A DNA stretch of 64,000 bases from Neurospora crassa OR74A (GCF_000182925.2 NC_026507.1:2976001-3040000), one strand, 5' to 3'; shown: positions 33,357 through 45,300, counted from the stretch's first letter. Notes: generated from the sequence alone by a model not told the origin. Numbers and translations: made by a program.

Positions 33357-35984
33357 GGCCGGACGTGGTGCCTAGGAATAAATACATTAGACATTACCCG
33401 TTACCAACCGTGTAGGCAGATAAGTATTGTAGGGAGTCTTTACCTATGGGGCGCGGTGAGAAGAGGTGAACACTCGTCAGTGTATTGACGTAAAAAGTGC
33501 CTGGTAGATGCGTGTAGAGATACCGTTGAAGGTGTTGAAGAGTCTTGGGGTACGCAAGGTGTCCGGTTGCAAATGTGTGTTCGCAATCTAGATAACCATG
33601 GATGTATATGATAGCAGTAGAAAAACAAGAAGGCAAAAATGGTGCGAGAGGGCAACGGAGAACGATGTCCATTATACTACGAGAGATAATGATCCCTTCA
33701 CTGGGTTAGCTGTCAAGCCTGAAACCTTGGATACGTGGAGAATCAAACCTTGTTCTACCTTCGAGGAAATGAGTGTCCCTTCGAGGGGTGAATGCTTCCA
33801 TGGTCCTTGCTTTCTTCCCATCCGAAGAAGGTTGCGGTTCTGAGATATGTTGTTGAGGTCAGCATCCAGCTTCGAGACCGCGCATAGCTCCGCATTTTCA
33901 TTGTCGGTGTCGATCCTGCCAGCGTACCTCGCGTCTATCTATATATGTTAGATATCAAGACCTGAAATCATTTGCCAATGATATGGTAATCAAGTTGATG
34001 GGATTGTCCATGCCCTTGATTCTGCTGATAAGGAACTGGTGTTGTGTGGACCATAGATGTGCGAGTCCCCTTTCCGTTGGCTCTGAACATCTTGTAGTGG
34101 CGATCCAGCGTCCAGTTTTATATCGGCATCTCAAGGTATAGAAGAGCTCCAACCACTACATCTCCAGTGTTCTATTCCCTAGTCCATGTCTTGTCGTCAG
34201 TGTCAGCGATCTGCTTCTCTTGGCCGGAGAGAGCACGAGCTGGGCGAAGGTGGCTTCCTGCAAGGTTTTGGAAACCTCTGAAGGAAATAGTTAGAAGATT
34301 AATCATTGCATCATTCTAGGGAAACAGCATGATGAAGTTGGTCAAGATCCACGTCTTTCCGATCAGGGGCCGTAGCCAGGTACCACTTGTCACTTCGAAT
34401 AGTGGCAAAGCTGGCAAGCATTTTTGCGTGCAACACTTGTGCACACAAACATTTTGTAACGTAAAGTTGTTGGCGGAAAGCTTCAGTACTAAGAGACAGC
34501 CCAACGCAGCTACTCAGTTCATCGGAATAACAAGCTCCAGTTGTTCTCCACGATCGAGCTCTGATTCTCCTCCAGCTTCTGCTCCGGGCGCAACAGGCCG
34601 AGTTCTGCGACCTCAGCGATAAAATAGCGATGAGATTCTGCTGCAGGTTTCACATACAAAAAGGCGGAGTCTGTGGCATCCAGGGCCTTTCGGTAGCCCT
34701 CTTTCCGTGCGCTGAAGTCCTCTACAGAAGCTTCGTGGGCTCCCACTTGTCTTGCAATGAAAAGAGCGCGAGAGTAGCTTAAGGCAGGGAGTTCTCTCTA
34801 TCGTCAACCCGAGTACGCAGCTACTTCTCGTCCCGGTCATAATAAAGCCATGTATATACCCATTCAGTATTTTGAGAGCATCACTTGTGCACACATGAGG
34901 GTTCGAAATAAGAAGCTGGTCTTGTAGTAGGCTGTAGGAACAGAAACGCATTTAGCAAATAAGTAGACATATCAGGAACAGGACATGAGAAGATCAACTT
35001 CACCAACAATGGAAGGAGTGTATCTCAAAACTTGAAGAAGAGTATTACTGTCACGCTTGAAATAGTTGAGTGTTACCATAACATCGCCAGCACCTAGAAC
35101 ACCGACCCATAATATAGTCTCTGACGATCCTTGCGGAGAAGCGGCGTGGATATGGACTCATACTTAGCAACTCTCATCAACAACATGCGATTCCAATACC
35201 AGGGAGTTAACGATTGAGATCGGGCCACGAGAACTTAGAACCCTTGCAGAGGATAATGAACGCCATCCAAATGATTTTGTGTGAAGCGGCTCGAGCAGAA
35301 AGGGGTCCGATCGATTTCGAGCTAAGAAGGGGTAGGCATGTGGTGGTAATCAAGTGCGCATAAAGTGCGCATTTATATAATCGTTGTAGACTTTGACAGG
35401 AAGAGACGGCGGAGGCGACAGATGGTGCAAGGCAGGAATATTGATGAAGTCAGTCATGTGGATAGGGGGGAAGGACACTTCCAAATATTCGTGATGTTAC
35501 CACTTGCTCACGGCACACATGTTTGCTGTGACTACTGCCAATGTTGGTCGTAATCCTCCCGCTTGCGATGGGAGTCATGGCTGACGCAATGAGCATTGAT
35601 TGATGGTGTTGATGGTACCAAGCTGATATTTTCCATTTGCTCAAGTTATTCCAGTCGCTTGTTGCCAAGACTGAGGCCTCTGGTTTGGTTGGGATTGCGG
35701 GCCAGAGGTGGTTGAGCAATCAGGCCAGCGCAAAGTCTGCGGCGACCATAGTGATGGAGAGGAGGAGAGAAGTATGGAGGAAACCAGCGCTCACAACGTT
35801 TCCCCATCATCCAGTGAACGCTTTCTCCAGACCATTCAATGAATTCCAGAGTTCGGAACCGCCAAAATTGCATCTGAGTTCCGGGTAGCCTGGAGGTAGA
35901 TGGTGACGGGTCTCTCAAGCCCGTGCTCGCCGGCTTTGTTGCAAGTCCTGTGAGAGCAGAACGAGCTGGACATTAGCTGGCCTT
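33357..35984. other. region of weak or decaying ORFs
   Basis: No complete gene can be assembled. Minus-strand frames near 33394-33672 and 33690-33860 read partly protein-like, and an exon-like segment lies at 34519-34797. They are not joined by convincing splice sites. This looks like an accessory or relic region (inference). Confidence 0.4.
34519..34797 (-). pseudogene. possible terminal exon or gene relic
   Basis: On the minus strand a stop-free frame of 92 codons starts directly after an acceptor-like sequence (GGTTGACGATAG) and ends at a stop. The translation looks like a real helical protein (for example EGYRKALDATDSAFLYVKP and FIAEVAELGLL). No matching upstream exon or start codon was found. 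I do not recognise the family. It could be the last exon of a gene I cannot reconstruct, or a remnant. Confidence 0.33.
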
Positions 35985-36787
35985 ATGCTGACCGAGCCAA
36001 AAGGAAGCACAAAGTAACGCGTCCACTTACAAGTACACTAACCTCGACATATCGTTCTACCAGGTCACTCTTCTTAGTCGCTACACGCCCGGCTCCTAGT
36101 GCCGGACTTTGTGACTATTCCCAGCAGCGGCCCATTGGCGAGGTCATCGACATCAGCAGCGACGACGAGGACGTGAAGCCGATTCTTAGCAACACTGCCC
36201 ATTGCTTACAAAGGCGATGGAATTCCCGTCGTCAGATCCAAAAGCCACTATCCGTCCACCAGCGCCGACCTACCCTCCTCCTCCTCTCTCTAAGAGGGTG
36301 GGTTTTTCTTGTCGCTGTCGCTGGGATTTGGAGGGCTTGGGATGGCCAAGCCTTTGATAGTGTGTTCTTGTTGCGTTGGATGGAACGACAAGAACAAATA
36401 GAAACAAGAGTGGAAAGAAAAAGGACAACAGCGCTGCTAACAAGAGCATAGGGCAACGGCAATGACGCAATTCTTGACACTGAAGACGACTGTTTCGAGT
36501 CCTTCGACAACCTCGAGTACGATACTGATGATGAGCAGCAGCAGAACCGTTTCACATACCAAACCAAAGATATCTCAGATGGCCCTTGTCCTTGCCACAG
36601 CCGTCACGGTTTCGACCCTTTTCTCCGTGACACCAACGACACGCCAAGATACTGGTTCGTCCGATGTCTGAAGTCCCACGTTTGGAGTAGCATCAAGACA
36701 CTAGTCCCTGTCCATTCCCGAAAGCCTCGCACGAGGAAGATGACGAGGTCAAGGTCGAAACGTGTTGAGCATCACGGACAAGCTTGA
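35985..36787 (+). CDS. probable three-exon gene with a SUMO-interaction-like motif
   Basis: This model rests on splice signals and coding character. Exons 35985-36013, 36064-36172 and 36452-36787 give 157 residues. Intron 1 (50 nt) has GTAACG, a CTAAC branch and CCAG. Intron 2 (279 nt) has a weak GTGAAG donor, but a good GCTAAC branch and CATAG acceptor. The last exon is a 111-codon stop-free frame with typical fungal codon use. The join gives GEVIDISSDDED followed by more acidic residues; VIDI plus SSDDED fits the classic SUMO-interaction motif. Next come CPCHSRHGFDPF, an aromatic segment (PRYWFVRCLKSHVW) and a strongly basic tail (RKPRTRKMTRSRSKR). No family is recognised. A nuclear, SUMO-binding role is only an inference, and the 5' end is uncertain. 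Confidence 0.42.
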
Positions 36788-38111
36788 CATGTCAGTTGCC
36801 CCACAACGTCTTGCTTGAGGTGATAACAAGCTTTGGGCGCGCGCACTTGGTACATGTCAACCTGACAGCATCGTCATCACCACGGCTTTTATCCAGCAAC
36901 TTGCCGATACAATGTCATTGAGGAAGCTTACGAACAGCAGCAGCAGCCGGTCTCCTCCTCTTTAAAGCACAAAACTCGACAGACAAAGCATTAGGTCTAG
37001 GGGGGGAAGGAGGTGAAGAGAACATAAAAGTCAAAAAAAGCTCTTGGCCGCTTGGTCCGACCTTCGACCCGGACCCAAGATGATCCCTCTCAGTTCGTAT
37101 GTGCGTGTGTGTCAAATGCCAGCTCGACACATGGCATCCAGCATCTTCAGCAGCTCAGCTTCGCTTGTTCGGGAAAACGCAAAGTGTTCTCAGACTAGAG
37201 TGTACAGCAGTGCACTGTACTTGTGGCCAGGTACCTTTGTAGCGAATAGTGATATGCAGGAACCGCCAAAGATCGACAGTTATCCTCGAATGCCGTTATG
37301 TAACAGAAACACCCCGACTTCGCGGTCTTTCAAGCCTCTCATGGTCTGGATGTTTCGGTTTCGGCATTCCTTCAGGGGGACAGCAATGGTCTCGGGTAAT
37401 CCGTTGAGCGTCCACATCGGGCCGTCCGTTCGCTAGGTTGGTTTTTTGTCGGGGAGTTCTTTGCTTTCGTCATCGCCATCGCGAAGGAACCGAACGCATT
37501 GTCCATGCAGTCCTGTCTCTGTCAAAGCTGAGCACGGACAGCATGGCATGGTCGAAGCTTCGAAGGAAAGGAGCAGGAGACGGCGATCAAAGCTTAACTT
37601 GCCAAGCATGCATCGGGGATGTCTCCTGGGCTTCCAGACCCTTTGGATTCTCACCGACGTGGTGATGGGTTCAGCTCGGTTCGGTTCGGGTTTGTTGTCC
37701 TCCTGTTCATCGATCAATGAATGTCATGACTGAACAGTCGGTGGTGGGCTCTATTTTGAGAACGGGAGACCAAATGAGCTGGGACAGAATAGTCGAGTCG
37801 GTCAAGCTCTTTTCGCCTAACTAACGGCGTACCCGAAGCCCGGCTTCTCGCGGGTCAAGTAAGCGTGATGCGTCTTTGGTGTTGGCGCGGTTTTGGGAGT
37901 CCGTCGGTCGAGGACAATGTGGATTGTGGGTGGCGGGGGGATCACTGGACTCGACCGGGTCAGGACACAATATCCACCACATTGAACCAAGTACATATGC
38001 AATAATTATATAAGAATTGGATATGTACAAGTTGCAGGTGCGCCCCTTGCGTTGGTTGTGTGTTTCGGCGTGAAGCTAAAGTCGCTCTTGCTGTGTACAC
38101 TCTGTACAGCG

Positions 38112-38306
38112 ATGCATGGTCCTGCTGCAGCTGCACTTGCCGTTGCAGTCACCATTGAGGATCCATGCCGACATCCATTCGAGCGACGCCGGCGGAAACC
38201 AAAAGACCATGAAGACATCTCCGACAACGACGAAGGAACGTTGAGTGGTCTGGACGAATCAGAAAGCAGTGGGTGGGAAAGTGTTACTCGATATTTACTC
38301 GATTAG
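38112..38306 (+). CDS. questionable small ORF, 64 residues
   Basis: Starting from the ATG at 38112, the frame has an Ala/Val-rich start, a basic patch (FERRRRKPKDH) and an acidic Ser-rich end (EDISDNDEG, DESESSGW). It runs into the 11-bp repeat, which supplies its last codons and stop. Its composition resembles a disordered nuclear peptide. There is no other support, and it may be chance or a gene relic. Confidence 0.2.
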   Translation: MHGPAAAALAVAVTIEDPCRHPFERRRRKPKDHEDISDNDEGTLSGLDESESSGWESVTRYLLD

Positions 38307-38325
38307 TACTCGATTGTTACTCGAT
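38285..38325. repeat. four tandem 11-bp units with core TACTCGAT
   Basis: The octamer TACTCGAT occurs at 38285, 38296, 38307 and 38318, exactly 11 bp apart; only the three spacer bases vary. The spacing is close to one DNA helical turn, so all four cores would face the same side of the helix. Confidence 0.95.
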
Positions 38326-40138
38326 CAAAACTCACTTTCTTATCCGCCAGAAGGTTCCGCTCTTCTTCACTCTGATTTTACACAACGACTGACTGACGGT
38401 GTCATGCCAGCCATGCAAGCCATGCAAGCCATGGTAGGTTGGGTCGGTCAGGTCACTGAATAACCTCGGGTTTGCCTCCTAAATCCGGAATCTCGACGAG
38501 AGAGTATGTATTTTCTCACCGATACGAGTCCTGCATCAACATTCCCGCGACACTTTGTTTTTCGCTGAGATAGAGCTTGGCTGTGATGTCTGGGAATTGT
38601 CGTATTAAGCAGCAGGGAGGCTCTACCGTTGTCGTCATGTTGATTTCCTTATCATCAGTGACGCAGTCAGTTGAAACAGAAACACTCAGATCCCGTCCTC
38701 ACACTGCACTGCAATTGACACTCACTCAGCTGCTATCAAGTGATGATTGTTGCGATCCACTGTGGCATGGAGTGGCAGGCGGTGACTTTCTCCATCTGGA
38801 CCCTGGCCTGCAAAACCACTTCCTTACCATTGCCCTACTTTTTCAGTCGTTCTCATGATTGGACAATCTTCCTTTGCCAGTGGGGGGCGTGTCTGGAACC
38901 TTATCTGGTGGGGTGTGTTTGCATCGGACAGCGGCTGCTTCCGACTAACAAACCGGGCAGCAGCCGCAAATGGGAAAACTGCGGACTGTTGCAGCGCGCA
39001 CCAATTAACGGCCGCCGATAACTGCAAGACAGAATCGAGGTTTCTGTCGATTGTCTCTTGTCTCTCTCTCCTTCCACTCCCGTCCTTCCATTCCATATTC
39101 GCCTTCCAATTCCATGTCCCTTTCCCTTCCGATATGTTCCCTATCAGTCCGCCATCTACTGCGTACATACAACTGAAGCTCTTGGTAAGGAAAGAATTCG
39201 GCCAATTGGGTGTTCAGTGTCACGGTCCGATCTGATAGGATGGGATCAAATGGTATTCTCCTGTTATCTCCCTCCGTCCTCTTAAACTTCAACCTGATCA
39301 GCAATCGGTACATCTCTACATGGTACGGGATATAATCTGCTAGCTCCCTAAGTATGGTAGCACTTCAAGAAACATAAGGCGGGCCGATGACGGACCGGCT
39401 TTTCCATGTGCCTTTCAGATCAAGGTTGCTTGCCACCTTGAAAAAACACAACGCTAACAAATTATATCCCAGCCGAGGTGAATTTCTCCCACAGCCAAGC
39501 GGCCCGGGATCTACCTCTCTACCCTACGTGCTTCTCTCTCTTATCTCCATGTTGGCACTACGCGCGGCACCCCTGACCGAAACCAAGCGGGAGAGCGTGT
39601 GACAGCTTCATCTCAACTTTCTGGGGAAAGGAGCGCCGGCCGATGATGTAGTAGTCTTATCGTCTTTTATGTGTGGGTGGGTATGATGGATGGAGATGGA
39701 TGGATGGGGAACGATCAACCTCTACCGGTAACGCCTTGTCATCACCACCATCACCACCATGCTAATGGCTCGCTTGTTGATAACTGTGATTTCTGGGGAA
39801 GACGTCTCGAGATCCTTTGGGTGAGGGATGGAGGCTCAAGTGCGCCTCCATACGGACCACCCGAACGGACCCTCGGGAAGCATGGGGCAGCATATGGGGA
39901 AGAAAAAGGTCTCGAAACGCTAGCTGACTCGGTGGAGCTCGCTTTTTTTTTTTCCCTCACGGCGCGGAACGGAGCCTCACGATCCTTGACCCCATACCCA
40001 CACATTCACGATGCCTCGATCGGTCCGTCCAGCTCGGGAGGTCAACGCAGTCCCAGTAGGGCGGTGGAGTCTCCTCGCGGCAAACGGCACTTTACAAGGG
40101 CTTTCCATCACCATGGATATTACTATCGGACCCTTTCT

Positions 40139-40470
40139 TTATCTCGAGAACCCGTCCCTTCTCACCTCTTCTTCTTTTTCTTCCCATCTTTTGTTCTAGG
40201 TAAACCTACTATCTTGTGCCTACTAGAAACTACACAATACCCCCCCTTTCTTTGTTTGAAATATAACACAAACAGCCGAATCTCTTATCAGCTTTACTCG
40301 ATCTTTTATTGTTTACCGTAACGGCGTCTTACATATCGTATCCCGCCTCTTATCAACCAACAACTTACACCGGCACGGCACACCCCCTTCCACACACACA
40401 CACACACAGCCACAGGATAAAGTCCGAACACAGATAAGCTCCCGCATCCTGGTGAATATACGTCTTATCC
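40139..40470. promoter_or_regulatory. clustered GATA motifs in the allantoinase promoter
   Basis: GATA cores are seen at 40139-40144, 40285-40290, 40350-40355, 40415-40420, 40433-40438 and 40465-40470, in both orientations, 200-540 bp upstream of the ATG. Fungal allantoin catabolism is known to be controlled by GATA factors of nitrogen regulation (NIT2/AreA), which bind paired GATA elements. Direct binding here is inferred. Confidence 0.55.
40391..40408. repeat. (CA)9 microsatellite
   Basis: A run of nine CA units lies among the GATA motifs of the allantoinase promoter. Confidence 0.9.
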
Positions 40471-40671
40471 CTGGATCCCGGTGAACATTTGTGTTGTGAG
40501 CTCGCGAGCTTCTACCACAAGCCAAGCAAGAAGAGGAATACGAGAACACTCTCATTCTCCCTTTGGCTTTTGCTTCCTCTCCCTCTCCTAGAACTCGCGG
40601 CCTTGTCGGTTTTCACAGAGGGAGCGCCCTAGCCAAATTCAAACCACGCCCACAACATATAACGCGCAACA

Positions 40672-42372
40672 ATGACGGTATTAGCCTTCCTCCCGGACGC
40701 GGCAGCTGAGCCGCTTGTCGTACTCGTCTCCAACAGGGCCGTTCTCACTCAGCCCGACGACTCGCTCCTCCTCACACCCGCTACCATCGCCATCTCCTCC
40801 ACCACCGGCAAGATCGTCTTCGTAGCCCCAACCGTCCTGTCGAAAGAAGCGTTCCCCGCGTCGAGCACATATGTGGACTATGGCAACAAGCTCATACTCC
40901 CTGGCCTCGTAGACGCCCACGTCCACCTCAACGAGCCCGGCCGTACAGAATGGGAAGGCTTCGCAACTGGCACGAGGGCCGCTGCCTCGGGCGGCGTCAC
41001 TACCGTCATCGACATGCCATTGAACGCCATTCCTCCCACCACCACACTCGAAGGCTTCAAGGTAAAACTTGCTGCTGCTCAGGGTCAATGCTGGGTCGAT
41101 GTTGGCTTCTATGGCGGTGTCATTCCCGGCAACGCCGACCAGCTGCTCCCCCTCGTTGAGGCCGGTGTCCGTGGCTTCAAGGGATTCCTTATCGAGTCCG
41201 GAGTCGACGAGTTCCCCGCCGTCTCCTCAAGCGACATTGCCCTCGCCATGACCACTCTCAAGGACACCCCGACGACCCTCATGTTCCACGCCGAGATGCT
41301 CCCGCCCATCACTGACTCGGTCGGCGACGGCGTCACCCGTTCCGAGCCGCCCCTGGCCCCCAAGGGCGAGCTCACCAGCTACTCCACCTTCCTCGAGTCG
41401 CGCCCGCCCGCCTTCGAGACCTACGCCATCGAGGAGATCCTCTCCATGGCCGGCCTTGCGCCTCAGCTGCACTTGCACATCGTCCACCTGTCGGCGACCG
41501 AGGCGATCCCGATCCTGCGCAACGCCCGCGCCCGTGGCGTCAACATTACCGCCGAGACGTGCTTCCACTACCTCGGCCTGGCCTCGGACAACATCGAGGA
41601 CGGCGACACCCGCCACAAGTGCTGCCCGCCCATCCGCGAGCAGTCCAACCAGGACAAGCTCTGGGCCGAGCTCACCGCCGGCGACGACAGCTGCATCCGC
41701 ACCGTTGTGTCCGACCACAGCCCCTGCACCCCCGAGCTCAAGCTGCTGCCCGACCACCTGTCCGTCCAGCCCGAATTCGACGAGCAGAACGGCGCCTTGC
41801 TCCGTCGCCCCAGCCTCCGCTTCACCGACTCTGGCATCGACGTCACTCTCCCCGAGGACCTGGAGGAGCAGAACACCAATAAGACCGACTGCTGCGGTAA
41901 CCACGAGCACGCCGCCGAGCTGTCCTACGTCCAGCAAGACGCCGCTGCCGGACCCCAGGGCCAGGGCGACTTCTTCGCCGCCTGGGGCGGCATTTCCTCC
42001 GTCGGTCTCGGCCTGCCTATCCTCCACACCACTGCCACCACCCGGGGCGCTCCGTTGTCGATTGTCGACGTTGTCCGGCTATGCTGCCAGGCCACGGCCA
42101 AGCAGGTTGGCTTGTCACACCGCAAGGGCGGGCTCAAGGTCGGCATGGACGGCGACGTTTGCGTTTTCGACGATGAGGAGGAGTGGGTGTTGCGGGCGGG
42201 CGATATGAAGTGGAAGAACAAGTGCAGTCCGTGGGAGGGACACCAGTTCAAGGGCCGCGTGCGGGAGACGTGGCTGAGGGGTACAAAGGTCTATCAGCTT
42301 GGTGGGGGTAACGGGGGCTTCGTGAGTGGGGTGCCGGTTGGTGAGGCTATTACGGAGAGGAGGGTGGTTTAA
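40672..42372 (+). CDS. DAL1: allantoinase
   Basis: This enzyme hydrolyses allantoin to allantoate, an early step in use of purines and ureides as nitrogen source. The intronless gene gives 566 residues. The metal-binding layout of the cyclic amidohydrolase fold is complete: DAHVHLN with His83 and His85, Lys170 in GFKGFLIES (expected carbamylated bridge), His206 in MFHAE, His272 in IVHLS and Asp348 in VSDHSPC. GDFFAAWGGISS near 432 is also conserved. Compared with typical allantoinases of about 450-470 residues there is an extra acidic and polar segment of roughly 75 residues (about 356-430) between the last metal ligand and that motif, and a C-terminal extension ending in a Gly-rich stretch. 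Strongly GC-biased third positions suggest high expression. The ATG context (CAACAATGACG) is good. GATA motifs upstream predict nitrogen control. Confidence 0.96.
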   Translation: MTVLAFLPDAAAEPLVVLVSNRAVLTQPDDSLLLTPATIAISSTTGKIVFVAPTVLSKEAFPASSTYVDYGNKLILPGLVDAHVHLNEPGRTEWEGFATGTRAAASGGVTTVIDMPLNAIPPTTTLEGFKVKLAAAQGQCWVDVGFYGGVIPGNADQLLPLVEAGVRGFKGFLIESGVDEFPAVSSSDIALAMTTLKDTPTTLMFHAEMLPPITDSVGDGVTRSEPPLAPKGELTSYSTFLESRPPAFETYAIEEILSMAGLAPQLHLHIVHLSATEAIPILRNARARGVNITAETCFHYLGLASDNIEDGDTRHKCCPPIREQSNQDKLWAELTAGDDSCIRTVVSDHSPCTPELKLLPDHLSVQPEFDEQNGALLRRPSLRFTDSGIDVTLPEDLEEQNTNKTDCCGNHEHAAELSYVQQDAAAGPQGQGDFFAAWGGISSVGLGLPILHTTATTRGAPLSIVDVVRLCCQATAKQVGLSHRKGGLKVGMDGDVCVFDDEEEWVLRAGDMKWKNKCSPWEGHQFKGRVRETWLRGTKVYQLGGGNGGFVSGVPVGEAITERRVV

Positions 42373-45300
42373 GGGTTTGGGTTAGTTGAGGGACCAGTTG
42401 ATGGATGAAAGACGCGAGGATGAGGATATGAAGATTTTAGCATCGCATTCTGTTAGCATCTCTTTTTCGGGTCTGGTTTTGTATCATGTCTGGCTGCAGC
42501 ATATTACATAAGGGGTATCTGGCGGGTCATGGCTTCCTGGGGGTTTTTATCCATAGCGAGTTTCGCGGTTATACCATCAAATTCAACGAGGCGTTTTGTA
42601 AAGCGCTTCTTATCTCAGATCCCTCTTCTTTTCCTTGGTTCTGATGCGCCGTGATGGGAATGATAAATGACTGTGATAATATGCGATGCTTCGGCATTTG
42701 GGGTAATTGTCAGTTGCTTCGAACGAAGAGGACGGCAGAAGTTCGATCGAGACGCGGTCGGTCGGTGGATGGTCAAAGATAAAAGTGTCATGAAGATTTC
42801 TGTCTGTCATCAATTCACGAAAAAGGCAATCCAGAAAAAGAAAAGAAGCGATTAGACCATCCCGAGAGTGATTGTCGTGATCAACTGAAAGTCCCAATTG
42901 TGCTTGGTGCCAAGCATGCAGACATTGATTTGACGACGTTTCGTTCTTTCCCCAATTTTGATATTATGTACAACTTCCACTACTTAGACTAGTAGCAAAG
43001 CTACTTTACTTACCCCCCTCAACGAACTAAACCTTGTGATCCCCGCCAATCACTCCCTCTCTTTCGTGATGGATTGATTACCTACTTGACGGTGGGAGGA
43101 GGAGAAGGAGGAGGAGGAGAAGGAGGATGAGGGGCTGGCTCAGTATCACATGATCTGAACCTGAGTGTTGAATGCGTGGTTCTCATACACAGTCCTACAC
43201 TACACAGTAGACTAGTGTACTTACTTAACTTACACTTGACAAGTCAATGGGGCCACCTCAAAATTCACTTCACACCGAAACTATGTACAGTGTGAGGCGA
43301 GCGATCGGTTTTGAAAGTTCACTAAGTAGTAATCTGCATGGCGGGTCTCCATCTTGTCCAACTCGACAATTGTTTCAGGATCCTTCCCATCTTAATGATG
43401 ATGATCAGGCAAGATTTAGAAAAGCGGGGGTTCTCGTTGGTTGATTTGTTTCTTGGGGTGTCTCTCTGGCTTCTCTCGCCGGTCAAGTGAGATTGCCCCC
43501 GGTTCAAATCTGGTAAACCGACTGCTATGATTGTATGGAGGGGGTTCGAGTTACGTTTCCTTGCTTTCTTTTGGTCGTGTCACTAGGTGTTCAATTGATC
43601 GTTTTGTGGGAGTAATCAATTCCATAGAGGGTAGTGTAGTGTGATGGTCGTCCGTCCAGATGGGCCATGATGATGAGCTGGCTTGACTGGCGACTGATAA
43701 GCCACAAGTGGAAGAGGAGGACGGATGGAATGTAAAACGACGAAGACATCATACCTATTCTTTATCTTATCACCGATCATCAAACTCAGGCATGTACCTA
43801 CTGTGTAGTGTAGGTAGGCATGTAAGCGAGAGGCCGCCGCTTGAGAAATTGTCATTCTCGTCAGACCTTCCCCGGAAGATTGTAACACCCAAACTTGACC
43901 TTGTCAGCATGGTGGCATGACACACAAGAGCTCCCCTCGGTCGTGGGCACGTTGATGAAGGAATGAAAATGGATGGAATCAAAGAGAGGTCTCCAAAACT
44001 CCCGCCCAACCCCGGTTCCCCGTCCAGCCCGTCTCCGCCCGCTCAGCGCTTTAAATGAGATGTGGGGGCCAGCGGGTGGGAACGTGGCTTTGCACTGGGA
44101 CTTTGTAACCTGTGACGACTCGGCGTGTCTGGGACTGCAAGGGAACAACAACAAGATGGTGCCCGCAAAGCGACGGGATTGAAGATCATTTCATCCCCCA
44201 ATCGGTCACGGGGATTTTACGAAACCACCGGGGGAGGGAGAAGGAAATTTGGCATCTAGTTAAAATCTCGCGTTCAAAGTCGTGGTGGGTTGTTGGGGAC
44301 GACAGCAACTGAATTGAAGGTATCGAGATACGGGGTCCGATGGCAAATTTTGTGTCGGCACGGGGAAATAAGAACTGAGATCTTCGGTCGAAGGCTTTTT
44401 CTTTTCCTTCCTTTTCGCCCTTGGTGCTGTTTGAGATGAGCATGTAGCCGAGGTGGGTTTTGTAGTCTCGTGTGCGTGTGTGATTGTGTGTTCGAGACTT
44501 TCTCTGTGACAATTGCCCGAACAGCTTCAAATGTTCTGATGTTCTACGGCTTTTGCCGTGCGGCGGGGGTCGTGATGGATGGAGATGGATCGCCCTGGAG
44601 GGGGAGCATGAGAGCTGAAAACAAAGGCTTAGCCCGAGAAAGTTTCAACATCAAACCTCCCATCGAAATCCTTATGCCAAAAAGTAATGCAAAGACAAAC
44701 AAACCTCGTATGAGTTGTGCAAACTCTAAAAATATCGGAATTGCGGGCTTGTTGGAGAGTTTTTAGCTGCCACTGCCCTGTGGAGGATATCTAGCGTAGT
44801 GTAGAGGTAGGTAGTGTATCCCCCAGGAAGAGCGCCAAGCCATATTTCCGCTGGGCGTGTTCGGCTGTCGGCAATCATTTGTTACAAGATTTTCCATGCT
44901 GTCCGCCCTGACCTGCCCACAATGAGTTAGAGATGAAGGGAAGCCCTTTCTCGCTTTTTGTTTCCATGTTCACTTCATGGATGCTCGCTCGCGGCCTTCG
45001 GTGACAGTGAGACGGTGGCTTGGAGTTTTCCTGGGATGTCTTGGCCTCGTCCCCCCTGGGCGAAGCTGGAGGCTGTCACTGGCTGCAGGAGGCTAGCCAT
45101 GCCCATGTTGTCGTGGATCCTGCAAGTCCACTCTGGAGTGCAGCCTCACAGTGCAGTGTCTCCGCCTCTAGCTCGCTGTTGGGTGGTGGTGCTGAGTGAG
45201 GTGTGAAGGTGTGTCGCCCCCCTTCGCTGTTGCAGTCACTTCAGCTGTGTTTTTTTTTTTCTTGGTGTGTCCACACACCGTTTCGTTGTGTTCAGTTCCC

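Larger units (their letters stand above)
36788..40671. other. 3.9-kb intergenic stretch upstream of allantoinase
   Basis: No convincing gene is seen. It holds a questionable 64-codon frame at 38112-38306, an 11-bp tandem repeat at 38285-38325, a (CA)n run at 40391-40408, and the promoter of allantoinase with clustered GATA motifs. Long open frames at 37044-37436 and 39671-40321 have low-complexity translations. Confidence 0.5.

Noticed and set aside
39671-40321. 216-codon ORF directly upstream of allantoinase
   Set aside because: It contains poly-His and poly-Phe from simple repeats, overlaps the GATA-rich promoter, and has no family resemblance.
41227-42027. 266-codon minus-strand ORF
   Set aside because: It is antisense to allantoinase, whose GC-biased third positions keep the opposite frames open.
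43437-43521. tRNA-like fold with a B-box-like GGTTCAAATC and a CTC-like anticodon loop
   Set aside because: There is no A box, the D arm cannot form, position 37 is a pyrimidine, and the T stem has a mismatch. It is most likely a chance resemblance.
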